Source: Castanea sativa
Lineage: Eukaryota > Streptophyta > Magnoliopsida > Fagales > Fagaceae
Reading direction: 5' to 3'
Length of the DNA: 64,000 nucleotides
Assembly: GCF_040712315.1 (NCBI RefSeq)
Contig: NC_134013.1
Location: 3,445,001-3,509,000, forward strand
Shown: positions 10,476 through 22,810 of the stretch, piece after piece
Position numbering within the stretch: position 1 is the first letter of the stretch
Layout of the letters: each line of letters opens with the position of its first letter
Translations under genes and position numbers: made by a program
The notes under the pieces: generated by a model
Databases searched by the model: none
What the model was told of the DNA's origin: nothing
Seen by the model: only the letters and a program-made list of their open reading frames with translations

Positions 10476-11504
10476 GAGCATCCACAGCAATAGAGCTAAA
10501 AATTTAGTTTTTTAACTTCACAAAAAGTTACTTTATCTATTTTACCTGCCCACTTTACAAAACATGCTGCAACAGTAGATCTATTTTAATTTTCAACACA
10601 ATAAAATAATATAAACATCACAATAAAATAATATATCTACTACAATAAAATAATATATCAACTACAATAAACAACAATCACAACCACCCGCAGTTGCTAC
10701 CGCCACCACCACCAACTCTTCCACTGCCACCGCAATCGCTATCGTTGCCACTATCGCCGCCGCCACCGATTCTTCCACCACTGCAGCCGTAGCCACCGCC
10801 GCCGCCGCCGCCGCCGCCGCCACAGCCACATGATAGCAAATAATCGTCTAGTGTTAACAAGTGATTTTTTTAACCCCAAATTATATATATACAAAATTCA
10901 AACTAAATTATGAAATGGAGGAACTTTATAAGAAAACATATAAAATAGAACACATATTATACCCAAATCAAAAATCCCACATTCTTTTATGTTATACCCA
11001 TTTTTTGATGTTATACCCAAATCAAAAATCCTAAACATCCACATGAAGAAGACAGAGACAACTGACCTGAAGTGGATCAGCGGAAGAGAAGTGGGTTTGA
11101 GGTAGATCGACGGTGTGGGTTTGAGCTGATTGGCGGCTTGGGATGGCTGGTGGGTTGGTGACGTCGAGCTTCAATGGCGACGGCGTTGACGATGAGTCAA
11201 GCCGGCGGTGGTAAACAAAGTGAGCTTGAGAGACCGGAGTTGAGAGAGATGAGCTTCAGATGAAATTAGAGTGAATGAGAGAGAGAGGCACTATGTGATA
11301 AAAGAAAGAAAAAAAGAAGAAGCAAGTTGTATTACTTTAATCCCCGACTGGAATAAAAAATCATTTTTTTTAGCTTTCAGCTACAATGCACATTTATAGA
11401 GCTAAAAAATATAGCTATAGCTCCACTGCTAAATGGTGGTTTTTTGTGTTTTGGTGGAGCTAAAATAGCTATACAGCTATTTAGCTCCACTACTGCAAGT
11501 GCTC
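10476..11504. mobile_element. PIF/Harbinger-type non-autonomous element with GC-rich internal segment, copy 2
   Basis: A 1029-bp element flanked by TTA at 10473-10475 and 11505-11507. The ends are inverted (GAGCATCCACAGCA and TGCAAGTGCTC). The outer parts match the 391-bp MITE at 6789-7179 in opposite orientation, including the 'caataaaataatat' array at 10615-10665. The centre differs: it carries a (CCG)n-rich block at 10680-10830 and a GC-rich segment at 11040-11240. No transposase was recognised. The glycine-rich frame on the minus strand (10678-10860) is just the translated trinucleotide repeat. Confidence 0.75.
10680..10830. repeat. CCG/CCA trinucleotide-rich block
   Basis: Degenerate then nearly pure (CCG)n, purest at about 10793-10820, inside the Harbinger element. 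It is far GC-richer than its surroundings. Confidence 0.8.
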
Positions 11505-11723
11505 TTAGTACTCAATTTTTCTCATCTATTGGTGGGGCTAGACTTGCCAGAGTGTTACGCATTGAAGAATCCCAAGATCAACATTGTTACGAATTGCAAA
11601 GAGGTGTAGAGTGGTTAGATTGACATTATGTAGCCCAGGTTGTTGAATTATTACACAATAAAAATCAATCATCATACCCTTCACTTTTATGTAAAACCTT
11701 AAGAATTAACTTAATCTGAAATC

Positions 11724-11993
11724 ACCATCATTTGCATGGCCTAGTTAGTAAGCTACCGGACCAACAAGTCTTGGGACTTGGGTTCAAGCCTCAAACAACT
11801 AACTGTGTATTAGTGTTCACACACAATACACAGTTAGTCTCAATCTAAAAATTAAGTGAGTCACTCGCACAAATTGGAAGTATGGAGTCTCGTCTAGAAG
11901 CTAATAAGATACTATTATAGTCATATCCAGCTAAGAAGCCAAGCTGATAAGTGGTCACCCCCTCTTCCTATTTTTTGTTTACCATAAAAAATA
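11724..11993 (+). mobile_element. tRNA-derived SINE (family B)
   Basis: Perfect 11-bp duplications AATCTGAAATC lie at 11713-11723 and 11994-12004. Near the 5' end are box A (TGGCCTAGTTAGTAAGC) and box B (GGGTTCAAGCCTC) of an RNA polymerase III promoter, about 30 bp apart. The 3' end is A-rich (ccataaaaaat). Together these define a 270-bp SINE on the plus strand. Confidence 0.8.
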
Positions 11994-12004
11994 AATCTGA
12001 AATC

Positions 12005-13183
12005 TTTTGCGTGTTGGGTTAGTATTAGCAGTCAGGTCCTCTACCCTCAATCATCACACCTAGCAATGTTTTTGGTCCATGGAAGAGAGTTTTGCAAAGC
12101 ATAGAATGGTCCCAAAAGTTGGGTATACAGCAGTTTTGCATGGCCTTATGCAACCATTTTATGCCTTGGATCCTTGCACTTATGTACTGTGCGCGCAGCT
12201 GGTGGTTTTTTATGGGACAACGGAAGGTAGTGTGTATTTTTAGTCCTTCTAAAAGTACTATCTTTAAAAGTACTTTCAAGATTCGGATCACTTCTGCAAT
12301 TAAATATTGATTAAGGAATGTGATCCTTGTTAGGCTAAGCTGAGCATGTCACATGGGATAGAAAGTGAAAGGATGTTTCCTAGCAATAGAGTCTTTGATT
12401 ACAGAATAATATGAAAGAGATTAATATATTTAAGAATTAAACAGAAACTACCACATGTAAGCACCAAAACACAAAAAGAAGGTGCCATCATACTCATCAC
12501 TAATTCACAGACATACACACATTTATAAGCAAAAAAGCTGAATTGCATTTGCGTAAAATAAATCATGTTGGAAATAGAATACGGATAAGAATATTTGCTC
12601 AAACTTTGATATTATATTGAAGATTTATAACCAAATTCCAAAATTTTGAGATTAAAAACTTTTTTTTTGTTGGTTCTGTAACTGCTAATCATAAATTAGC
12701 TGTAAGAGCCTATAACCAAGTAATAATATGCATAGATCCCTTTCAAAAAAATATATATATATATATATATGCATAGATTTTCTCACACAGTGTACCCATT
12801 CCTTGTTAAAATTACATGAAAATATGATAAATGATATAATTAACTTTGTTTGGGATATTGAATCAAGGAATAACTTATACCGGCACCATGTCATAAAAGC
12901 ACTGGGGGCATTGGGATGCATCGATCATACATATTCATTCATACCATAGGCCCCAATATTCAGAAGTATCAAAACAGAAGTATTTATGAATGAATGATGT
13001 TGAACCAATAGACATGATTAGACAGGATTAGGTTTCAATGCTTTCAAATCCAAGGACTTTGACGGAAAAGAATTTTAATAGCAAGCAAGCAAAATCTTAG
13101 ACTCATGGCCTTAAAATTTGAAAGCTATGAATATATTTATAAAAGTGGTCCATTTTTTCTTAATTTTTTATTTTATCTATCCT
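12005..13183. other. Intergenic, no gene seen
   Basis: It includes an (AT)n run at 12751-12770. Overlapping open frames on both strands near 12030-12310 match no family I know and are probably chance. Confidence 0.4.
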
Positions 13184-13552
13184 AAGTGAAACTAGTCTAA
13201 GCGATATTACACCACTTAATACTTTATTATTAAATGTGAATTTTGACAAATTTACCGTTGGATTACATTATATTTATATACTCTCCATGCTTGCAAAATT
13301 TCACGATGATCAAAGATTAATAATCATATTATCAATCAATTGTTTTAATTCAAGTTTTTGTAGTTTAAAATAATTCATAAGAGATGAGTTTTTGGATCAC
13401 ATGGTAAATAATATGCAATTGACATGAAAATTGGTATGCATATTAAGCACATATAGAACATGTAATTCAACGGTGAGATTCTTAAAATATGAATTTAATA
13501 ACAAGTTATTGGGTAGTATAACATTGCTTAAAGTTACACCTAGTATAACTTG
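13184..13552. mobile_element. Probable MITE, about 370 bp
   Basis: The left end (AAGTGAAACTAG ... CTAAGCGATATTACACC) and the reverse complement of the right end (AAGTTATACTAG ... TAAGCAATGTTATAC) are imperfect inverted repeats of about 40 bp. The interior (accgttggatt, tgcaaaatttcacgatgatcaaa) is noncoding. No target duplication could be fixed. Confidence 0.5.
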
Positions 13553-14395
13553 AACCTAACTCTCTCTATATATATATATATTTCTTTTTTATGGTTAGAA
13601 AAAGTACATTTGATTCTAGAATATTTCTGTTATAAACACTAAGAAATGTCAATTAGGTCAATACAAGGCTATTAACAACTTTTGCAACTTTTTCTTTCTG
13701 AATAACATTGATATGCAAGTGATGGAAAGTAGTCTACATTCGTTTAAGCACGACTCAATGGGAATTCAAATTTGGGTTTGTGATTTTGGAAAGTCATAGT
13801 GAGTAAAATGCATTTCATCCGTTCATGATTGTGTCATTTCTTTCACTTTCTCACGCCTAGAAGACAACCAAAGCTCTCTTTGGACTTAATAGGATAAACT
13901 CTATGAAGACATGACTAGAAGAATGGGATTTAACATTTCTCCATCATACTTTTCACTTTCAAAAGGAGTTTGGTGCGATTGAATAGTGAGGTGGAGAACC
14001 AAGAGAAGAGACAACAACAACTTCAAGAAATGTCAAAGATAATTTCTACATAAACATGCAAAGCAAAAGGTGAAGTAGATGGCAAAGGTATTTGATTAAA
14101 TATAGCAGATTTACAAGTTGGCTTTCAATAAAGAACCAAGATATAATAAGTCACTTTCTTCTTAACTATTTTAATCACTAAAATTCTCTAATAATCGACC
14201 TTTTTTTTACTTATTGTTTCCCACTTAAGTTTCCTTTTCTTTTTCTTTTTTTCCTTTCTCATAATTCCTTGCTAGGGTCATTTTCAAAAATCTAATTAAC
14301 ACTTCTTCTCTACATTTTTATAATTATTTTAAGCTTTATATATATGTTTTGTACCAACTATCAAATTAACGGTTAGGTACTATTAGCCATGCAGA

Positions 14396-14600
14396 CACGT
14401 GTGAAAATTGGGTTGCAAGGTGGAGGACCACAGCTTGATTTGTCCGTTAATGAGTGACGTGGCCATTGCATAGCATATCGAACCGCTAACCGACGTAACC
14501 GAAGCATTTGAAAATCTAGCGCCACGTCAGTCGGTGCCAGCTATAACCCACTTCGCGAGTTCCCAAAAAGAATCATAAATATAGGGATTCGCACCACGTG
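14396..14600. promoter_or_regulatory. Cluster of ACGT-core elements (two G-boxes, two ABRE-like) without an assigned gene
   Basis: CACGTG lies at 14396-14401 and 14595-14600, with ACGTGGC at 14458-14464 and GCCACGT at 14521-14527. An AT-rich 'cataaatatag' near 14575 could serve as a TATA box. The patch is GC-richer than its surroundings and looks like a stress/ABA-type promoter. The downstream sequence is a noncoding tandem duplication and no open frame follows. Confidence 0.4.
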
Positions 14601-14626
14601 TGGGGCCCTCCTTAGCATGATTTTCC

Positions 14627-15375
14627 GCTACATGTATCTACCGTACGATGTGACTACCTGAGGGTATGACGCATATAGCTTTAAAACTGTTGTATCTTGT
14701 ACTGTCGGTTTTTTAGATTTTTCACAACAAATTTGGGTCGTTAGAAATAGAGAAATAATGTAATTTTTATTTTTTTGGTTGTTGTAGTGGGTACTGGTTC
14801 AGTTGATAGGCTTCCAACGCTTCGCTCAAAATGTCTTTTTTTATTAAACTTTTTTTAGATAAAAATTAATAATTTATATTTATTATAATTTAAAAATATA
14901 TTTTTTTATTTTTTAAATAAATAAAAAATAATAAACTATAGAGATAAGTAATAATTATAATTTTTTTTTAATATATAAAAAAAAAATCTTAAATTTTCTG
15001 CTACATGTATCTACCGTACGATGTGACTACCTGAGGGTATGACGCATATAGCTTTAAAACTGTTGTATCTTGTACTGTCGGTTTTTTAGATTTTTCAGAA
15101 CAAATTTGGGTCGTTAGAAATAGAGAAATAATATAATTTTTATTTTTTTGGTTGTTGCAGTGGGTACTGGTTCAGTTGATAGGGTTGGAACGCTTTGTTC
15201 AAAATGTCTTTTTTTATTAAATTTTTTTTAGATAAAAATTAATAATTTATATCTATTATAATTTAAAAATATATATTTTTTATTTTTTAAATAAATAAAA
15301 AATGATAAATTATAGAGATAAACAGTAATTATAATTTTTTTTTTGAATATGAAAGAAAAAAAAATCTTAAATTTT
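14627..15375. repeat. Tandem duplication, two units of about 373 bp
   Basis: The unit beginning GCTACATGTATCTACCGTAC at 14627 is repeated at 15000 with only scattered changes. Both contain 'gtgactacctgagggtatgacgc', 'cttgtactgtcgg' and the same AT-rich tail. No coding content was recognised. Confidence 0.9.
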
Positions 15376-15742
15376 AAGAATTTTTTCTTTAAATTAAAAA
15401 TGAAATTTATTATTTGACATTTATAACTCTATTTTTAAGTAAAGTTACCTTTTATTAACAAAATTATTTTTTAACCACATAAAAATCTAGTTAAAAAAGA
15501 GAAATCCTCGCTTAGTTAAAAGTACCCAAAAAAAAAAATCAAAGTTTTTTCTTTTGATATTTTAAATGTGGTGAGGTTTTTTTTTTTTTTTAGATACATT
15601 ATAAAAGTATGTAGTTTAAACTTTAAAGTGTTCAATTTAAAAATATAAAGTTAATATGTCCAAATAATAAAATTATATAATTTTTTGTTTTATTCTTCTC
15701 CCACTTTTTATTGGTTCGCTTTTACTGAAATACGTAACAGTT

Positions 15743-15747
<5 letters not shown>

Positions 15748-15774
<27 letters not shown>

Positions 15775-15974
15775 GGTTGCCCACAGTGTATCCTCAAGGC
15801 TTTCAACCAGAGACTAATCACTGTTCGCGTCTTAGAGGCCGAAGGGGTAAAAGCTGGCGGGAAATTCTTTTCAAAGTGCAGGTAGCAAGACTCGAACTAG
15901 GGAGCACACCCAGTCGAGCCCAGTACAAGCACTTTGAGACTGAGAGCTCTACCAACTCAGCCAACCCCCTGGGT
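15748..15974 (-). mobile_element. tRNA-derived SINE (family A), full length
   Basis: A perfect 17-bp target duplication TACGTAACAGTTCCATT flanks it at 15731-15747 and 15975-15991. On the minus strand the 5' end carries TGGCTGAGTTGGTAGAGC (box A) and AGTTCGAGTC (box B). The 3' end is a long poly(A), seen as T-run 15748-15774. It is clearly a retroposed SINE, not a tRNA gene: the anticodon arm is not tRNA-like and a roughly 140-bp body follows. Confidence 0.9.
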
Positions 15975-16015
15975 TACGTAACAGTTCCATTATTCCATGG
16001 GATGGGGACTCTTTA

Positions 16016-16893
16016 AAAAATGTTTATTAATTTAGATAAAAGGGCCATTTGATTTGACATTGAGCCATAGATTGGGAACTTGTTGTTTGTTTAGTTTGTC
16101 TGCCCTTTTCTTTTTCCTTTCTAAAATAATGATAGTTACTCACTCAATGCTTGTTGATTTGTAACAATGGAAATGATAAGATTACCGACATTTCATAGGA
16201 CAATTATTAATAATGATGGTTATTATTATTATTATTATTAGATAGTACAGTAGGAGATAATGGAGATTTGAACCTTATTTTCTTAACCACAAATGATAGT
16301 AATGTATGATATTGGATTATAAGCTTCTTGACATCTTATGTTTTTGCTAAGCTGGTTAGCAGCCTTGGAAAGTCTTTTTCTTGTAATAAGTTCAACCTCT
16401 CCGCTATTATTGCTGATATTTGCAGGGTTGATTGTTCTTCTATTGTTCCTTTAATAAAAGTCCAAATTATCTTTTAAAAAAAAGGGCCACTTGACATCCA
16501 CTTGAATAGTCTATCTTATTTAAGTCAAGGAACTAGAAAAGGTATGAGAAATCATAGAAAAAATTATTTTTTAGTAGAAGCAGTAAGGGAAAAAGGACAA
16601 TTAAAGGAGTAATTGAGAATATTGTTTTGGGTGAAAAAAAAAAATTGACAAAGCTACATGTTAATTATTCTTACTAGACTATTAAATATATGTTACCAAT
16701 TAAAAAATTTTATAAGCTTGTTTAAAAAATTCTAAGTATTACTGTGTGTTTTAATAAGTATCACTGTTTTTTTTCTAAAAAAAAAGATAATATAAGCTAG
16801 TTCTATAAAGTAGAGAGTGTTATTTTCGCTTATTTTTAGTTGACGTGTAATGAGTTGATACGTAACAAATTTTTTAATTGCATTACGACACTC

Positions 16894-16930
<37 letters not shown>

Positions 16931-18276
16931 ATATACTTATTATAATATACTGAAACTACTACAATAACTAATGTTATAATAAATATAATTTATGAATGTC
17001 AATAACATAATAAATAAAAGTTAATTTTTTTAATAACACATTATTTTTTAAAAGTTATATAATAAAATTTATAGTATCATTATCATAATTTCAGCTTCTC
17101 TCCCAAGCCATTAATTATTTAAAGTTATGGTTTAGTTTGAAGTTGCTTTCATTCATTGGCTCCTTGTAAAAATTAAACAAATGAAGCTACAAATGCATTA
17201 TCTGGAGCAGGAGCCAGTGGGAGCCACAAGGTCGTAGCTATCTTTTATAAGTCGGTTTTGATGATGATGATGATGATAAGAATAAGATTAGTCAGTAACT
17301 TTCATGGAATGGTCACTCACCTAAAAACCCAACATAAAAGAAAAACAAAAAACAAAAAAACAAAACCAAAAAAGAAAAGCAAGAATGATTAGAAGAATAT
17401 CGTGGTTCTCGTGCTACATTTTTCATTCGTATACAAAAACATCAAAGGGCCCATTCAGTAATTGACTATTCGACAAGTCAGAATTGGCTAAGGATGGAGA
17501 GGAAGAAGAATTGGCCAATTGAAAGCTTTGGGTCTCACTCTTTTTAATAACCCAAATTGTTGATTTTTATAATTGCATTTGTGTCTCCACTAATAGTTGT
17601 TAAAACATTTTTTTTTTATTTCTAAAAGAAACATCTTTGTCTACACACACTTATATTAATTGGGAAGTGGATTACAACTAACAAAGTTTTTTCATGTTAG
17701 ATTTTATTACTAATATTAAATTTGTGTTTAAAGAAGTGAATATATGGTCTGCGGAAACAACAATTGTTTATAATTATAGGTCTAAATCTTTTAATTTAAT
17801 CAATTTTTGGAACCGTGAGTTCTAGAATTTTTGGTTTACGTCCTGGAAATAAAAACCAAATGAATTGTGGGTCATTCTTACTTGAACTTGAACCACTTGC
17901 TCCCCTAATGGCTAAGACAGTAGTCAATTTGGTTGGCATCAAAATGATAGGTTGACTCAATATAGAAAAAACAAACATAACAAGTAAACGTAGTTATTGG
18001 CATCTTGTGTGGAAGAAATCAATTAATGGTGTAATTGGCTTAGGCGGCTATATGGGCATGGCTGAGCTCAGCTTAGACATCAATGAGTTTGTCCAATTCT
18101 ATCCAATTAAACAAAGCCCTCAACATTAAACACATAATGACAGAAATAATGAAATATTACCCAACTTTTCTACAGCAAGTCAAAAAAATTAGATCAACAT
18201 GTACACTAGCAATACATGCTTAATCTTAGGCAAGGTTAAGTTAATTTAGGAGAGTTTATTTTTCACTTCTTAAACT
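16016..18276. other. Intergenic, simple repeats only
   Basis: It holds (TTA)n near 16225, (GA)n at 16897-16928 and (GAT)n near 17260. No coding region or bounded transposon was recognised. Confidence 0.4.
16897..16928. repeat. (GA)n microsatellite
   Basis: About 16 uninterrupted GA units. Confidence 0.95.
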
Positions 18277-19033
18277 TATTGGGTTCATATACAACTTTAT
18301 AAAGTTTATTTTGAATACAAGTATATTTTTTGTCCAACATTTTTTTGTTTTAAAACCTAATGATTGCACTAGCCGAGATGTATGCTTAAATCCACAATTA
18401 AGACCTACAACTCTAACGCCAACTCATGCAAGCTTGCTAATTTTGACAAATATGCATGTGGTTTGTGTGGGTTTATTTAAAATTATTTCAAGGATGTAAT
18501 TATTTAAGTAAAATTAGACTGAATCACCACATGATTTAGATTAGTCAAAAGTGGTGCATTGCCCACCTAAATAAACCGTAAAAGGATTGTAGATTTACAG
18601 TAAGGAGGGAAAAATTAAATAATCACACGCAAATCATGTGTCTTTGAATACAACTTTATTGGGTTTATATATAGCTTTATAAAGTTTATTTTTAATACAA
18701 GTACATTTTTTGCCCAACATTTTTTTTTTTAAACCTAATGATTGCACTAGCCGAGATGTATGCTTAAATCCACAATTAAGCCCTATACGACTCTAACGCC
18801 AACTCGTGCAAGCTTGCTAATTTTGACAAATATGAATGTGGTTTGTTTGGGATTTATTTAAAATTATTTCAAGGTTGTAATTACTTAAGTAAAATTATAC
18901 TAAATCACCTCATGATTTAGATTAGTCAAAAGTGGTGCATTGCCCACCTAAATAAACAGTAAAAGAATTGTAGATTTATAGCAAGGAGGGAAAAATTAAA
19001 TAATCACACGCGAATCATGTGTCTTTGAATAGC
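18277..19033. repeat. Tandem duplication, two units of about 380 bp
   Basis: Sequence from 'gggttcatatacaactttataaag' (18281) recurs from 'gggtttatatatagctttataaag' (18661). The copies are colinear to 'aatcatgtgtctttgaata' (18654 and 19030), with scattered substitutions and a shorter T-run in copy 2. Noncoding. Confidence 0.9.
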
Positions 19034-21987
19034 TTATTTTTGTTAATTTATTTATTTAAAAGTGAGACAAAAAAAGTGACTTCAAACAAATAAGCATTTA
19101 TTTTTCTTCAAATAAATCAATTTATTTGCTTAAATTCTTTTTTCTTTTTTTTTCTCTTTCCCTTTCAAGTAAATAACTTGACAACAAATAAGTTTAATCA
19201 AAGTTACCTAACACAAAAAACAAACACCTAATGAAATGAAACTACCTAGTGGAATCCAACTAAGCCTATCCTAAAGAGAGTATGGCTCTATAGACTAGCC
19301 AAATTCTTAGTAACGAAGATCCCAAGAAAAGAAAAAAAAAAACCATATATGTCATTAGGTGGTGTGGAACCAATCAAATAAGTACTGCGCAGTTTATAAA
19401 AATTTTGTCTATAAAATTAGACAACTGGTAACACTTTTAAGTTTTAATATTTAGTTGACCATTCACAAATCTATCTTTAAAATTTAAAGAACTACTCAAT
19501 TTTCAATTCTCAGTTCCATTTAAAAGAAAAAAGAAGACAATCATTTCCTTGCCAACACGCCCATCTAGGACGCCTTTGCCAGTTTGCAAAACTTTGCATC
19601 CATGAGCAAGTCTCTCTTATTATAATTTTGTTTGTTTAATTTATTAGCCATATAAAACATGTGGGTGAGTTTCATATGTCAACAACTATAAAAACTTTTA
19701 TAGATTCACTAAAACTAAATACCCACAGTTTGGCAATTCACCTTTAATTTAACGAACATAATAAGTGAAGAACTGCCTTCAAATTCTGCGGAATTTCTTT
19801 GCAACCAGTGAACATGTGTAACATTATCTACTTAACCAAAAAAAACCAATCATCTAAGATTCTGGGGTAACTTCATATGCAGCCATATTTGACTTTTCAA
19901 GTCGATAATTGGTTGATGCTTAGTTGGTTTTTTGTATTCACCTTATGGCCCCTTATTCAAGATAGGAGCAATCCCTATATGTCTTCCTTTTGAGATCCAA
20001 TCTCACGTTTTTCTCACCCTTCGGGGCCTTCTTTTCTTGTTTGTTTGTTTCTTTTAGTCCTATGCATGCCTTTGATTAGGCATGTGGCCATATTCAAGTT
20101 CGGGGAAGTAGAAAACAAGAAGTTAGGAGGAGTTGTGGAGCATAGTGGGGTCTCACAAATTCCTTTTGTTACTTTATTCACACACTAATAAAGGCAATAA
20201 TTAGGCCACTCTAATACGTTGTAATCAATAATTATTTCATACATTCAATTTAATATATATGTATATTCCTTCTTACAGTGTGTAAATCTCACCATCTTAT
20301 AACATTTAAACATTATTAAAAGGGAGACATGTTATCCAATTTACGTTCTACTCATGACATAAGAGAGGAGCCACTAAGATTAAGGCAAGGGAGAAAGTTA
20401 GTAATTAATCAAAATTGATATAAGTATCATTTGATATTGATGAGGAAAAAGTTTCTTATTTTTTTTCCTCCTGAAAATAGTTGAAAGTTGAAACTAAGAT
20501 ATGGTCTAATCCCAATCAATCCTTGGTCTTTTGAGCTGGACCCCAAAAACTATAATTTACTTTGGGTGTCTATCCACAAAAAGGTAATAAGCATGGTTCA
20601 ACATCAGACCAAAGGGTGACTCCATTAATGTATGTTTCATAACACAGTAAGTCAAATTAAGAAAGATAATCTTTTTTCACAAGTTATTCTTGATTTTGCT
20701 AGATCGAAACAGTTATCTCAAGACTAATTTGTAACTCATCAATAGTAAAAGAGATCCCAATTAAGCTTTTGTTTGCAGCGAAAGAGAATTTGACAACAGC
20801 CAACTTTTGATAAAGGAGATGGTGTCCTAGTCAAACCAAAGAGACCTATATAAATTTATAACAACCACTGAAGGTTCAGGCTTTTCAACAGTTCAACTAC
20901 CTATTAAAGTTTGATTTGACAACACAAACCAAATCTTGCTCTTACGGTCTCTCATTCTATCAGCAAAAAAATAAAAATGAAAGGTCCAGAATCAGACTAC
21001 GTTATATATTTTGACAAAATATCTTTGCTAACCATAGCCGTAAAAAGAGTGATACCATGCAATGCATGACAGTTAATTAAGCCGCATCTATTATTGCCAT
21101 CCAGTGTAAGTTTAAACAAATGGATACCGTACATGAGGTCCCAAAACCATTATGGTACTTCTTCTCCATCATAAAAGAGTAGGATTTTGGGTCCTGATTT
21201 TATTTGTACACTAACTTACAAGCACAATTTTTGTCACAAACAACATAAAGTAATTTGTTTTTTAAAAATTAAAAACTTTGTTATTTATATAGATGGGAAC
21301 TTGGGGAGAAAATCAGCAGAAACACTGAAAAATATGAAGCAGAAGAAAGAAAACTGAAAGATGGATTGCCCAAGCACGGCCGACACAGCCTTACCACTGC
21401 AATCAGCCGAGACCACTGAATCGAATTATAGATTAAAGTATTTGCTTGAAATTGACTAACTACTACAGCATATATTTACAAATTAATATGATAATAAATA
21501 TGATTTATATCACTTCAATAGCATGATAAATAAATATATGAATAATTTTTACAATGACTGATGTCATCTTAATTTATAAAGTTTATGCAATAAAGTTTCC
21601 AATATCCCTAATACTGTTCTTTTACAAAACAAAAGGCTGATATGGCCACACCAAAAAAAAAGATTTTCACCATTAGTGGAAAACTCCCTTGTAATCAATG
21701 AAATTTAAATAATAAAAAATCATACAAATTAAGTAATTATTAGTTATTTCTAGAATACAATAATATGGTACTACATCACCGTACTCCAAGAGCAACTAAT
21801 AATTTTCAGGTAAATATTACTTATTTTTTTAAATGCAAACGAACTTTGGCAAGGAGGTGGTCTACTTAAGAAAGAACAATACTCTATCATCAATAATAAT
21901 AAAAGCTCTAAATATAATTAGTCATACAATTCTACTTTGTCGTACTTTTACCATGAACAAATCTAAACTCAAACATGTACATTTCTG
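19034..21987. other. Intergenic, no gene seen
   Basis: About 3 kb of AT-rich DNA without recognised coding signal or bounded repeats. Confidence 0.4.
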
Positions 21988-21989
21988 CT

Positions 21990-22190
21990 TAAGTGTCCAT
22001 TTGAATAAAACTTATTTTGCTGAAAACTGAAAACAATGAAAAAATAATAATAAAGTTACTGTTCACACGCTTGACACTATTTAGAAGCTTAATATTACTG
22101 TTAATGGACAATGAACAGTGCCAGAAGCGTTGTCCAAAAAAGTTTTAAAAAAAAAAACACACAAGAAACACAATTCCCAAACGACACCTA
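21990..22190. mobile_element. MITE, same family as 7690-7912
   Basis: The left end AGTGTCCATTTGAATAAAAC is followed by TTATTTTGCTGAAAACTGAAAA. The right end on the other strand reads AGGTGTCGTTTGGGAATT. The central words 'gttactgttcac' and 'ggacaatgaacagtg' match the copy at 7.7 kb. Confidence 0.65.
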
Positions 22191-22810
22191 AGTAGCCCTA
22201 GAAATTACATTGCAACAGACAATATAGATAGGCCCAACTCTAATGTATAACGCACGCATAGTACAGAAAATTTGACATTCGGCCTCAACCCCCATCACAT
22301 GATTTCTGGATATCTATATTAGAATCCAACTAAAGTATTGGGCCTCTCATCAAAAAAGACGAAGAAGGAAGTATTGGGCCTTATTTCGTCCAAGCCCATA
22401 AAAGTTTATTAACTTATTTTTACACCCAAGTTCTCAAGGCCCTTATAAATTAAACAGCCAGAATTTCCAGCACATTTGATTGAGATATACAGCAAAATCA
22501 AGTTGTTGAAATTTTGAAATTTTTACTGTGTAATTAAAAAAACAGTCAAACGCACAAGGGTGAGAAATAAGGACAGTGCTATTTTTATATGAAATTTTCA
22601 GTAATTCTAGACTTTTTAGTTTTTTTTTTCTTAATATATTTTTTATTAAAAATAGTTTTTTGAAAATAATTTGATAGTTAGTAGTTACACTAATTATAAT
22701 AGAAAAAAAGACAATTTTTAAAAGAATTTATTATGTCTTTATAAGAGCTTTTAAGTCAATAAAGAATTTTTTTAAAAATGTTCACTTTTTTCCCCCTCAA
22801 GTCTAATTTA

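Noticed and set aside
10678..10860. Glycine-rich protein frame (minus)
   Set aside because: Product of a CCG/CCA trinucleotide repeat inside a Harbinger element.
12025..12310. Overlapping frames of 72-88 codons on both strands
   Set aside because: No recognisable family; the two frames overlap antisense; no splice or promoter context.
15748..15974. Possible tRNA gene on the minus strand
   Set aside because: Box A and box B are present, but the sequence continues into a SINE body and poly(A), bounded by a 17-bp target duplication.
16320..16480. Open stretch resembling a gene or LINE fragment (AKLVSSLGKSFS...)
   Set aside because: No motif strong enough to assign; could be chance.
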